A stretch of 20,097 bases of DNA from JAMIFN01 sp964544605 (GCA_964544605.1 CAZJBX010000036.1:1-20097); one strand, 5' to 3'. Positions 6,233 to 14,002 are shown, numbered from the stretch's first letter. The notes: generated by a model not told the origin, from the sequence alone. Numbers and translations are program-made.

Positions 6233-6460
6233 ATGCCTATAGATATCCACACACCCCAGCAACTGGGGCAAGCTGTGCGCCAAGCGCGCAAAGCCCTGCA
6301 ATTGACGCAAGCACAACTGGCGCTGGCTGCTGGCGTGGGCGTGCGCTTTGTGCTGGAGCTTGAAGCGGGCAAGCCCACCATACGCCTGGAGCACACTTTG
6401 CGGGTGCTGGATACCTTGGGGCTGAATTTGTCGCTCAATGGCATGCCCGCAGATGAATAG
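6233..6460 (+). CDS. hipB: HipB-type antitoxin, XRE/Y4mF-like regulator (75 aa)
   Basis: This is a small helix-turn-helix protein. The HTH covers about residues 9-60 (LGQAVRQARKALQLTQAQLA, LAAGVGVRFVLELEAGKPTI, RLEHTLRVLDTLGLNLSL) in the form typical of HipB partners of HipA (Cro/C1 HTH, Y4mF subfamily). HipB neutralises HipA by binding it and represses its own operon. The start at 6233 follows a weak ribosome site (CGGGA, 6221-6225) and sits about 14 bases from the predicted transcription start. hipA follows 13 bases after the stop. The length (75 residues) is usual. The gene has its own promoter inside the restriction operon, so hipA, hsdR and the metalloprotease gene can be read from it. 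Confidence 0.88.
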   Translation: MPIDIHTPQQLGQAVRQARKALQLTQAQLALAAGVGVRFVLELEAGKPTIRLEHTLRVLDTLGLNLSLNGMPADE

Positions 6461-6473
6461 GACCAGGGCTGAT

Positions 6474-7757
6474 ATGGCAAATCATTTGAATGTGTGGCTG
6501 TTTGAGCACTGGGTTGGGCAGTTGCAGCAGGTGGATGGGCGTTTGCGCTTTGCTTATTTAGATGCTTGGCTCGATTGCCCCATAGCACGGCCTTTGTCCA
6601 TCCAACTGCCATTGCAGCCGGGTTTGTTTAGTGAGGCTGTGAGCCGTGCTTTTTTTGCTGGCCTTTTGCCTGAGGGGGCGAATCGCCAGCTTATTGCCAG
6701 GCGCTTACAAGTTTCGCGCCAAAACGATTTTGCGCTGCTCAATAGCATTGGCGGTGAATGTGCGGGGGCGGTCAGCCTCCTGCCCCCAGGCGAGCAGCCC
6801 GAACCAAGCCGTACAAGTGCCACAGTGCAGTGGCTCGATGAGCAGGCACTGGCGGATGTGTTGCACAGCCTGCCCCAGCGCCCCATGTTGGCCGGAGAAG
6901 ATGGTTTGCGCCTGTCTTTGGCGGGCGCACAGGACAAGTTGCCCGTGTTTTGTGCCCAAGGGCGGATTGGTTTGCCGCTGCACAACACGGCAAGCACCCA
7001 TATCCTCAAGCCCGCCATTGCTAGCGCAGAAGGCAGCGTGAGCAATGAGGCATTTTGCTTGGCGCTGGCCGCAAAACTGGGCTTGCCAGTAGCGCGCGCC
7101 AGCATTCAATACGCAAAAGGGCAGGAGTTTTTACTGGTTGAGCGCTATGACCGCCAGCAGGAGGCAGCGCAGGTAGAGCGGCTGCATCAGGAGGATTTTT
7201 GCCAAGCATTGGGAATCGTGCCAGAGCACAAATACCAAAACGAGGGCGGCCCCAGCTTGCCGCAGTGTTTTGCCTTGCTGCGCCAAGCCACCCGCCCCAG
7301 CGCCCCCCATGTGCTGCGCCTGCTGGATGCGGTGATTTTTAATGCCCTCATTGGCAACCACGATGCGCATGGCAAAAATTTCTCCTTGCTGTACAGCGCT
7401 CAGACCCCAGTGCTTGCGCCTTTGTATGATTTGCTTTGCACCGTGGTGTACCCACAGTTCACGCAGAAGATGGCCATGAAAATTGGCAGCAGGTACAGGT
7501 TCACAGAGCTGCAAGCACGCCATTGGCAAGCATTTGCCCAAGAGTGCCAGCTTGCCCCGGCACAGGTGCGCCAACGCGTGCTGGCACTGGCGCGTTTGCT
7601 GCCAGAATCCGCCGAACAATTAAAAACAGCATTTGCTGCCGATGGCCACAAGCATCCCGTGCTGCAAAGCATTTGCGAGCATATTGAACAACGCTGCGCC
7701 TTAGCCCAAAAGCGGTTGGCCGCCCCCCTACCCACTTCCAAGCCTGCCACACCATGA
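6474..7757 (+). CDS. hipA: HipA-type serine/threonine kinase toxin (427 aa)
   Basis: HipA is the kinase toxin of hip modules; E. coli HipA phosphorylates glutamyl-tRNA synthetase and halts growth. With start 6474 the protein begins MANHLNVWLFEHWVGQL, the usual HipA opening. Earlier ATGs in frame (6438, 6453) overlap hipB and are less likely. The N-terminal part has FFAGLLPEGANRQLIARRL. The phosphate-loop motif is SLAGAQDKLPVF with Ser148, the probable equivalent of the autophosphorylated serine. ILKP gives the ATP-binding lysine (179). The catalytic loop is NHDAHGKN with Asp297 and Asn302, and the metal-binding Asp319 is in APLYDL. All key kinase residues are present, so it should be active. 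The length matches E. coli HipA (440). Its TGA is part of the ATGA that starts hsdR and thus lies inside the duplicated segment. Targets cannot be predicted. Confidence 0.9.
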   Translation: MANHLNVWLFEHWVGQLQQVDGRLRFAYLDAWLDCPIARPLSIQLPLQPGLFSEAVSRAFFAGLLPEGANRQLIARRLQVSRQNDFALLNSIGGECAGAVSLLPPGEQPEPSRTSATVQWLDEQALADVLHSLPQRPMLAGEDGLRLSLAGAQDKLPVFCAQGRIGLPLHNTASTHILKPAIASAEGSVSNEAFCLALAAKLGLPVARASIQYAKGQEFLLVERYDRQQEAAQVERLHQEDFCQALGIVPEHKYQNEGGPSLPQCFALLRQATRPSAPHVLRLLDAVIFNALIGNHDAHGKNFSLLYSAQTPVLAPLYDLLCTVVYPQFTQKMAMKIGSRYRFTELQARHWQAFAQECQLAPAQVRQRVLALARLLPESAEQLKTAFAADGHKHPVLQSICEHIEQRCALAQKRLAAPLPTSKPATP

Positions 7758-7845
7758 CTTCACCCACCACCCGCTCCGAGCGCAGCAGCCAAAACCGCGT
7801 TGTGCAATTGTTCACCACTGCCGAGGCCGCTGGCGGTTTGGGCTA
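7752..7845 (+). repeat. 94-bp direct repeat, right copy (functional hsdR 5' end)
   Basis: This is the partner of 6028-6121, one mismatch apart. It supplies the TGA stop of hipA and the ATG start of hsdR. Recombination between the copies would remove hipBA and restore AlbA_2-hsdR with an ATGA overlap. Confidence 0.95.
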
Positions 7846-10800
7846 CGACTATTTGGGGCATTGGGGCCAGCGCGAGGGCAATCGCGGTATTGAGGTGGCG
7901 CTGCTGCGCAGCAATTTGGCGGCGCGGGGCTATTCGCCCGCCCATATCAGCGCGGCATTGCAGCGGCTGGAGCTGGCTGCTGATGTGATGGGTGTGACAC
8001 CCTATCAGGCCAATTTACGCACTTACCAATTGCTGCGCTATGGCGTGCCGGTGCAAATTGCGGCGGGGCAGGCGCATGAGACGGTGCAGCTCATCGATTG
8101 GGTTCAGCCCGAGCGCAATCACTTTGCCTTGGCAGAGGAGGTGACGCTGCGCGGCAATAGCACGCGCCGCCCTGATGTGGTGCTGTATGTGAATGGTTTG
8201 GCCGTGGCGGTGCTGGAGCTGAAACGCAGCTCGGTGGAGGTGGGCGACGGCATTCGCCAGCTCATCAGCAACCAAGAAGCGGCGTTTCACCCAGGGTTTT
8301 TCAGCACGGTGCAGTTGTTGCTGGCGGGCAGTGATGCGCAAGGTTTGCGCTATGGCACAACGGGTACGCCCGAGCAGTTTTTTGTGCAGTGGAAGGATGA
8401 GCAGCCGCAGGCTGTGGCCAGCCCAGGGGCTTTGCTGGACCGCCCATTGGCGCAGTTGTGCCACAAGGCACGGCTGCTGGATGTGGTGCGCCATTTTGTG
8501 ATTTTTGATGCGGGCTTTAAGAAAGTGCCGCGCCAGCACCAGTACCAAGGCATTAAGGCCGCGCAAGCGCGTTTGGCGCAGCGCGAGGGCGGCGTGATTT
8601 GGCACACCCAAGGCAGTGGCAAAAGTATTTTGATGGTGCTGCTGGCCAAGTGGCTGCTAGAGCACGACCCCGCCGCCCGTGTGCTGGTGGTGACAGACCG
8701 CGACGAGCTGGATAAGCAGATTGAGGGGGTGATGCGCAATGCGGGGGTGATAGGCGCAGAGGCGGCATCGCCACGCATTACCTCCCGTGCTGATTTTGTG
8801 CAAAAACTGGGCGCGAGCACGCCGCGCTTGCTGTGCGCTTTGATTCACAAGTTTGACGCGGCTGATTTGCAGGGCGAGCCGCCGCCTGTGCATGGGCGCT
8901 TTTATGTGTTTGTGGATGAGTGCCACCGCACCCAAGGCGGCAATATGAATAAGCAAATGAAGCGCTGGCTGGCCGATGCGATTTTTATTGGTTTTACAGG
9001 CACGCCGCTGCTGCGCAAAGACAGGCAAACCACGCGGGATGTGTTTGGCACTTATATCCACACCTACAAATTCCATGAGGCGGTGGCCGATAAGGTGGTG
9101 CTGGATTTGAAGTATGAGGCGCGGGATGTGCCCCAGCGCCTGAGCTCACGCCAAGCGATAGATGCGTGGTTTGAGAAAAAGACCCAGGGCTTGAATCATT
9201 TTCAGAAATCGCTGCTGCGCAAACGCTGGGCCACGATGGAGGAGCTGATGAGTGCCAAAGAGCGCAAGGAGCGCATTGTGGCCAACATCATTGAGGATTT
9301 CAGCCTCAAGCCCCGCCTAGAGAGCGCACGCGGCACGGCGATTTTGGTGGCCGCCTCCATCTACGATGCCTGCCACTATTTGCGCCTGTTTCGCAATACG
9401 CCCTTTGGCCAGCATGTGGGCATCATTACCTCGTTTGAGCCCAATCCAGCGGCGATTTCTAAGGCATCGGCAGGCAGCGATGAGCATTACAAGTACGAAA
9501 CTTATAAAGAGCATGTGCTGCGCGATGGCCAGAGCACCAAGCAGTATGAGGACGAGACCAAACGCCGCTTTATTGAAGAGCCAGCGGGCATGAAGCTGCT
9601 GATTGTGGTGAGCAAGTTGCTGACGGGTTTTGATGCGCCCAGTTGCAGCTATATCTATTTGGACAATGCCCTGCGTGACCACAATTTGTTTCAGGCCATT
9701 TGCCGCACCAACCGTCTGGATGGGGCCGATAAGGACTACGGCCATATCGTGGATTACAAAGAGCTGTTTGGCGATGTGCAGCAGGCCATTGCGGTGTATA
9801 GCTCCGATGAATTAGATATTGATGCAGGCAATGGCGGTGAGAACAACATTCACCTGAAAGATTGGCTGCAAGAGGGGCGCGAGCAATTGGAGCAAAGCCG
9901 CGAAGCCCTGCTTTACCTGTGCGAGCCTGTGGCCCAACCCAAAGCCTTAGAGCAGTTTATCCATTACTTTTGCGGCCATGCCCAGCAGCCCGAAGCTCTG
10001 TTAGAGAGTGAGGCGCTGCGCATTGCTTTTTACAAAGCGGTGGCCACTTATTTGCGTGCCTTTGCCGCCATTGCCCAGCATTTGACTGAGGCGGGCTATG
10101 GCCAGAATGAGGCCGAGGCCCTGCGTGAAGAAGCGGCGTTTTATGCCGAGCTGCGTTCGGCCATCAAGCATTACAGCGGCGAGGAGCTGGACACCAAACC
10201 CTATGAGGCGGATATGCGCCACCTCATCAATACCTATATTCAGGCCGAGCCAGCGGCAGATTTGGGCGGGCTGGCCGAGCTGTCTTTGACGGAGCTGATT
10301 ATTAAGACGGGCATACACGATGCCATTGCCAAAAAAATCAATGAAAAAGGCAAGCTGTCGAATCAAGCGGTGGCGGAAACCATTATCAACAATGTGCGTA
10401 AAACCATTATTCGCGCGCATTTGACCGACCCGCGCTTTTACGAGCAGATGTCTAAACTGCTGGATGATTTGATAGCACAAAGCCGCGAGAGCACGGAGGC
10501 TTATGCCGACTTTTTGCGCCAAGCCGAAGATTTGGTGAAAAAGTTGCACAACAAACAGGCTGATGATGACGCGCCCGCTGCCCTGAAGGGACGCAGCACG
10601 GCACTGGTGATTTACCGCAATCTGCCGCAGATTTTTGCTGCCGATGCCATGCTTGAGCTGGCAGTGGCAGACCCTGCACCCCCGTACGGCGATCCGTGGG
10701 CACAGTTGGCACTCAAGATTGATAGCTTGATGCGCGAAGAGGCACCAGCGGGCTGGCGTGGCGATGAGGCCAAAGAGCGCATGGTGCAAAACTTTTTGCA

Positions 10801-10873
10801 CCCGCTCACTGGCAAGCGGCGCGAGGCCACGCTGGCGCTGTTTGATTTGCTGAAAAACCAAGCCGATTACTGA
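7754..10873 (+). CDS. hsdR: Type I restriction enzyme R subunit HsdR (1039 aa)
   Basis: HsdR is the ATP-dependent translocase and nuclease of the type I complex, acting with two HsdM and one HsdS. The nuclease motif is RPDVVLYVNGLAVAVLELKR, giving Asp141 and Glu155-x-Lys157 of the PD-(D/E)xK fold. The helicase motor has Walker A HTQGSGKS (284-291), VVTDRDELDKQ, the DECH box (388-391), FTGTPLL (about 414-420), LLTGFDAP (about 621-628) and the arginine-finger region LFQAICRTNR. A helical C-terminal third, which binds the methylase core, completes it. No frame break is seen and the length is normal. It is preceded by hipA (ATGA overlap at 7754-7757) and shares one base with the next gene (TGATG at 10871-10875). 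The first 30 codons occur twice in the window. Because of the inserted promoter, its expression may follow hipBA. Confidence 0.97.
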   Translation: MTSPTTRSERSSQNRVVQLFTTAEAAGGLGYDYLGHWGQREGNRGIEVALLRSNLAARGYSPAHISAALQRLELAADVMGVTPYQANLRTYQLLRYGVPVQIAAGQAHETVQLIDWVQPERNHFALAEEVTLRGNSTRRPDVVLYVNGLAVAVLELKRSSVEVGDGIRQLISNQEAAFHPGFFSTVQLLLAGSDAQGLRYGTTGTPEQFFVQWKDEQPQAVASPGALLDRPLAQLCHKARLLDVVRHFVIFDAGFKKVPRQHQYQGIKAAQARLAQREGGVIWHTQGSGKSILMVLLAKWLLEHDPAARVLVVTDRDELDKQIEGVMRNAGVIGAEAASPRITSRADFVQKLGASTPRLLCALIHKFDAADLQGEPPPVHGRFYVFVDECHRTQGGNMNKQMKRWLADAIFIGFTGTPLLRKDRQTTRDVFGTYIHTYKFHEAVADKVVLDLKYEARDVPQRLSSRQAIDAWFEKKTQGLNHFQKSLLRKRWATMEELMSAKERKERIVANIIEDFSLKPRLESARGTAILVAASIYDACHYLRLFRNTPFGQHVGIITSFEPNPAAISKASAGSDEHYKYETYKEHVLRDGQSTKQYEDETKRRFIEEPAGMKLLIVVSKLLTGFDAPSCSYIYLDNALRDHNLFQAICRTNRLDGADKDYGHIVDYKELFGDVQQAIAVYSSDELDIDAGNGGENNIHLKDWLQEGREQLEQSREALLYLCEPVAQPKALEQFIHYFCGHAQQPEALLESEALRIAFYKAVATYLRAFAAIAQHLTEAGYGQNEAEALREEAAFYAELRSAIKHYSGEELDTKPYEADMRHLINTYIQAEPAADLGGLAELSLTELIIKTGIHDAIAKKINEKGKLSNQAVAETIINNVRKTIIRAHLTDPRFYEQMSKLLDDLIAQSRESTEAYADFLRQAEDLVKKLHNKQADDDAPAALKGRSTALVIYRNLPQIFAADAMLELAVADPAPPYGDPWAQLALKIDSLMREEAPAGWRGDEAKERMVQNFLHPLTGKRREATLALFDLLKNQADY

Positions 10874-11577
10874 TGAGGCAGACGCAAATTCAACTGGGCG
10901 ACTTGGCTATCGCCGTCACTTTTAAGGCCGTCAAGCATGTGCATTTGTCGGTGCACCCGCCGCTGGGCGTGGTGACTTTGGTGGCCCCTAAAGGCACGCG
11001 GCTGGAGGTGGCCAGAGCCTATGCGGTGTCTCAACTGCGCTGGATTCGCCAGCAGCAGGCGCAGTTGCAGGCCCAGGCCAGAGAAACCCCGCGCCAGTTC
11101 ATCAGCCGCGAGAGCCACTACATCTGGGGCAGGCGCTATTTGCTGACGGTGCAAGAACGGGAGGCTGCGCCAGAGGTCAGGCTCAGTCAGCAAAGCATCA
11201 GCCTGCTGGTACGCTCGGGCACAGATGCGCCCAAACGCGAGCGCATTTACCAAAACTGGCAGCGCAGCCTATTGCACGAGGCGGTTCCGCCTTTGATTGC
11301 CCAATGGGAAAAGCGCCTGGGTGTGAAGGTGCAGGGTTATTTTTTGCAGCGCATGAAAACCAAATGGGGCAGTTGCAACCCGCAGCGCGGCCATATTCGG
11401 CTCAACACCGAGCTGGTGAAAAAGCCACGGGATTTGCTGGAATATGTCATCGTGCATGAGATGCTGCACCTGCTAGAGCCCAGCCACAACGCTCGCTTTA
11501 TGGCGCTGCAAGATGCCCATTACCCTGGCTGGCGCGAGGCCAGGTTGCAATTGAACGAGCTGCCGCTGGGGGCCTGA
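10873..11577 (+). CDS. YgjP-type zinc metallopeptidase, DUF45/M48 family (234 aa)
   Basis: This belongs to the YgjP/WLM-like metallohydrolase family (DUF45, PF01863). The zinc site is HEMLHLLEPSH: His195, Glu196, His199 and a third ligand at His205. Family blocks before it are MKTKWGSCNPQRGHIRLNTE (161-180) and LLEYVIVHEMLH. The N-terminal half has the typical beta-rich start (HVHLSVHPPLGVVTLVAPKG) and a WGRRY motif. No signal peptide is seen, so it should be cytoplasmic. It starts on the last base of hsdR and is the last gene of the operon, before a hairpin at 11640-11665. Genes of this family often follow hsdR; a role in removing or processing restriction subunits would be a guess. Confidence 0.88.
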   Translation: MRQTQIQLGDLAIAVTFKAVKHVHLSVHPPLGVVTLVAPKGTRLEVARAYAVSQLRWIRQQQAQLQAQARETPRQFISRESHYIWGRRYLLTVQEREAAPEVRLSQQSISLLVRSGTDAPKRERIYQNWQRSLLHEAVPPLIAQWEKRLGVKVQGYFLQRMKTKWGSCNPQRGHIRLNTELVKKPRDLLEYVIVHEMLHLLEPSHNARFMALQDAHYPGWREARLQLNELPLGA

Positions 11578-11639
11578 GGAAAACCAAGCAAGGGAAACAC
11601 CCACCACCCGCCCTAACGGCCCCCTCCAAAAAATTGGCC

Positions 11640-11665
11640 AGCCCCAAAAAAGTGCTTTTGGGGCT
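11640..11665. terminator. Hairpin between the converging defence operon and lpxK
   Basis: AGCCCCAAAA (11640-11649) pairs perfectly with TTTTGGGGCT (11656-11665) around a six-base loop. It lies between two converging genes, about 60 bases after the metalloprotease stop and 53 bases past the lpxK stop. On the - strand a run of T follows a few bases later (11630-11635), so it could end transcription from both sides. The rest of 11578-11717 shows no gene. Confidence 0.65.
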
Positions 11666-11717
11666 CAGTTCACTCAAGCCCGCAGCAACTCCATTTTTCT
11701 AAGCGCCACTTTGGATT

Positions 11718-12815
11718 TCACCGCATTTGGGCCGCAGCAAGGGCCTGCTGCAAGGCGGTATAAAAGTCGGGCGGCAGGCTGAGGCCAAGGGGCACGGCCC
11801 AAGCTTGCGGGCAGACGGCCCAGAGTTTGACGGCATCTTTTTCTGTGCAAAGCCAAAGCTGCTGCTGTTCAGCAGGGCTGAGGCCACGCCACCATGCGGC
11901 AAGGTTGGCGTGGTCGGGCAAGGCCACAGTTTGCGCCAAGGCCATGCCTTGCTTTTGCAGGCCGCTAAAGAAGGCTTGCGGCTGGGCAATGCCAGCCACG
12001 GCGGCGATGGCCTGCCCTTGCGCTTGGGCGGCATTTTGCAGGCTGATGAGCTTTTCAATCGCGCCGCTGGCTTGGCGGGCATGGGGGGCCAGTTGGCGTT
12101 GCGCTGGCCATTGGCCCAGCGCCTCAGGGCTGGGCGGGGTGGCGGCGCTGCTGCCTGAGGTATTGACCTGCAAGAGCTGGGTTTGGCGGTAGTAGGGGTG
12201 CCAAGGCGCACGCGGCCAAGGCTCACGCAACATGCCCGCCGGCAGCAATTGGCCATTGCCTGCGCCACGGCCATCCCACACCACGATTTCAATATCGCGC
12301 GGCAGGGGCCAGTGCTGCAGGCCGTCGTCGCTGAGGACGAGTTGGCAATCGGGCTGGGCCGCCATCAGCGCCGCCAGCGCCAAAGGGCGCTGCGCCGAGA
12401 CATAAACGGGCAGGCCCGTGCTTTGGGCGATGAGGGCGGCTTCATCCCCCGCCAAAGCCGCAGGCGTATGTGGCCCTACGGCCAAGGCTTGCGGGCCTTG
12501 GTGTTGGCCGCCGTAGCCACGGGAAATCACGCCGAGTCGCCAGCCTTGGGCCTGCAAGTGCTGCGCCAAATGCAGCAATAAGGGGGTTTTGCCGACACCA
12601 CCGACGACCGCATTGCCAACGATGAGGACGATGGGGCGGGTTTGTTCGCGCTGAGTTGCGGCTTGGGCTGGGCTGGGGCTGCGCTTTTGCACAAAGGCCA
12701 AGGCGCGGCGGCGCAGCAGCCAGCCGTAGAGTGCGGCCAAGGGGCGGGTGGCGGTGGCCCACAGGCCGTGGCGCTGCCAAGCGCGGCGCAGGGCTTGCTC
12801 TAGTGCTGCAGCCAT
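11718..12815 (-). CDS. lpxK: Tetraacyldisaccharide 4'-kinase (365 aa)
   Basis: LpxK phosphorylates the 4' position of the lipid A disaccharide at the inner membrane, the last kinase step before Kdo transfer. The P-loop is VGNAVVGGVGKTPLLLHLA (GGVGKT at 72-77). SRGYGG, AGDEA, then LSDDGLQHWPLPRDIEIVV and NGQLLPAGMLREP follow, and CTEKDAVKL lies near the end; all are LpxK signatures. The N-terminus (LRRAWQRHGLWATATRPLAALYGWLLRRR) is the basic, amphipathic membrane-anchoring region. The start at 12815 has an upstream GAAGGG and lies 24 bases after exbD. At 365 residues it is slightly longer than the usual 330. It is the third gene of exbB-exbD-lpxK; the Trm112-like gene and kdsB that commonly follow are absent here. 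Confidence 0.95.
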   Translation of the reverse strand: MAAALEQALRRAWQRHGLWATATRPLAALYGWLLRRRALAFVQKRSPSPAQAATQREQTRPIVLIVGNAVVGGVGKTPLLLHLAQHLQAQGWRLGVISRGYGGQHQGPQALAVGPHTPAALAGDEAALIAQSTGLPVYVSAQRPLALAALMAAQPDCQLVLSDDGLQHWPLPRDIEIVVWDGRGAGNGQLLPAGMLREPWPRAPWHPYYRQTQLLQVNTSGSSAATPPSPEALGQWPAQRQLAPHARQASGAIEKLISLQNAAQAQGQAIAAVAGIAQPQAFFSGLQKQGMALAQTVALPDHANLAAWWRGLSPAEQQQLWLCTEKDAVKLWAVCPQAWAVPLGLSLPPDFYTALQQALAAAQMR

Positions 12816-12839
12816 GCCCTGCCCTTCATATTGGCCCTT

Positions 12840-13253
12840 TTATTTGCTGGGCTTGGCAGCAAAGGTGATGCGGGCCATGCCTGAGCGCTGCGCCGCTTCC
12901 ATGACGCTGACCACGGATTGGTGCGGGGCCAGGGCATCGGCGTTGATGATGACGACGGCCTCGGTGTTGCCTTCTGCGGCTTCCAGCAAAGTCGCGCCGA
13001 CAAAGCCCACGCCCTGGCTGCTCAGGGGCATGTCATTGACCCAGTATTGGCCGCCGCTGGAGATTTTCACCGTCACTTCTTTGGGGTAGTTTTTTTGCGC
13101 CTCGGCATCGGCCACAGGCAGGTTCAGCTGCAGCTCGGTGAATTTGCTGAAAGTGGTGGACAGCATGAGGAAAATCAAAATCACCAACAGCACATCGATG
13201 AAGGGGATGAGGTTGATTTCCGGCTCTTCGGGCCGTCGTTTGCGGAAGTTCAT
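12840..13253 (-). CDS. exbD: Biopolymer transport protein ExbD/TolR family (137 aa)
   Basis: ExbD works with ExbB as the proton-driven motor that energises TonB-type outer-membrane transport. It has a short cytoplasmic start (MNFRKRRPEEPEINLIP) and a single membrane helix FIDVLLVILIFLMLS. The conserved proton-carrying aspartate is in PFIDVL (Asp20). A periplasmic domain follows (VTVKISSGGQYWVND and AVVIINADALAPHQSVVSVM). The length is normal for the family (about 140). It lies 47 bases after exbB and 24 before lpxK, so it is part of one transcription unit. In this gene order the pair is named ExbBD by convention, but a TolQR-like role cannot be excluded from sequence alone. Confidence 0.93.
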   Translation of the reverse strand: MNFRKRRPEEPEINLIPFIDVLLVILIFLMLSTTFSKFTELQLNLPVADAEAQKNYPKEVTVKISSGGQYWVNDMPLSSQGVGFVGATLLEAAEGNTEAVVIINADALAPHQSVVSVMEAAQRSGMARITFAAKPSK

Positions 13254-13300
13254 GGCGGGGGCACTCCGTGGCCAATAGCCGTGCTCAATAAGCGGCGCAA

Positions 13301-13936
13301 TCAGCGGGGCAGGTTTTTCAGGTGGCGGAAGAAGCGTTCCGTGCCCTCTTCCAACTGCATGAGGAAGGTATCGACACGCACACGGAAAAACTTCCAGAAG
13401 ATAAGGGCGGGAATGGCCACAATCAAACCGAAGGCGGTGTTGTAAAGCGCAATCGAGATGCCGTGGGCCAGTTGTGCGGGGTTGCTGCCGCCAACGCCAT
13501 CCGCGCCACCTTGGGCGGCGAAGATTTCAATCATGCCAATGACCGTGCCGAGCAAGCCCAGCAGGGGGCCAAGGGCGGCAATGGTGGCCAGCGCGGGCAA
13601 AAAGCGCTCCATGCGGTAGGCGGCTTTGCGGCCTGCACCTTCAAATACACCGCGCAGTTCTTCTTCGCTCATTTTGGGCGCTTCTTGTAGGGCTTGCATA
13701 CCGCTGGCCAAGACCTCGCCCATGGCAGAGTGCTGCGCCAATTGTGCGATGGTGGCGCTGCTGGGCAGGCCCGCTTTAGAAACGGTGATGGCCTCATCGA
13801 CCAAGGTATCGGGCACGATTTTTTCAGGACGCAGGGCCAAGAAGCGCTCAATCACCATGGCGACCGTGAGGATGGAGCAGATGATGAGGGGGTAGATGGG
13901 CCAGCCAGCGGCGCGAATGACTTCAAACAAGCTCAA
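13301..13936 (-). CDS. exbB: MotA/TolQ/ExbB proton channel protein (211 aa)
   Basis: This is the proton-channel partner of ExbD in the inner membrane. Three membrane segments are visible: about residues 11-28 (GWPIYPLIICSILTVAMVIE), about 115-135 (ALATIAALGPLLGLLGTVIG) and about 160-180 (ISIALYNTAFGLIVAIPALI). The large cytoplasmic loop lies between the first two. GPLLGLLGTVIGMI is the family signature. The start is TTG at 13936, chosen because AGGAG sits six bases upstream and MSLFEVIRAAGWPIYPL is the usual opening; no ATG start is available nearby. It is the first gene of the exbB-exbD-lpxK operon, preceded by a 100-base leader with a small dyad. Confidence 0.93.
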   Translation of the reverse strand: MSLFEVIRAAGWPIYPLIICSILTVAMVIERFLALRPEKIVPDTLVDEAITVSKAGLPSSATIAQLAQHSAMGEVLASGMQALQEAPKMSEEELRGVFEGAGRKAAYRMERFLPALATIAALGPLLGLLGTVIGMIEIFAAQGGADGVGGSNPAQLAHGISIALYNTAFGLIVAIPALIFWKFFRVRVDTFLMQLEEGTERFFRHLKNLPR

Positions 13937-14002
13937 GGGGAACTCCTAGGGGGAAAGCTCAGTCAGGTGTAGAAAAAGGCGAAACAGGGCGCGAAAGCCA
14001 AA

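Noticed and set aside
6438..6473. Upstream ATGs (6438, 6453) as the hipA start
   Set aside because: They overlap hipB and add residues (MACPQMNRTRAD) not typical of HipA; ATG 6474 gives the usual MANHLNVWL opening.
6028..7845. Reading the 94-bp repeats as attL and attR of an integrated phage satellite
   Set aside because: There is no integrase, excisionase or tRNA gene, and the segment holds only hipBA. Long repeats of a gene 5' end fit a duplication better, although an integrase acting from elsewhere cannot be excluded.
1..11577. An hsdM methylase gene inside the window
   Set aside because: No DPPY/NPPF methylase motif or N-terminal HsdM helix bundle is found in any frame; it probably lies left of base 1.
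11674..11694. Short MELLRA peptide after lpxK as a remnant of the Trm112-like gene
   Set aside because: Too short and without the zinc-binding cysteines of that family.
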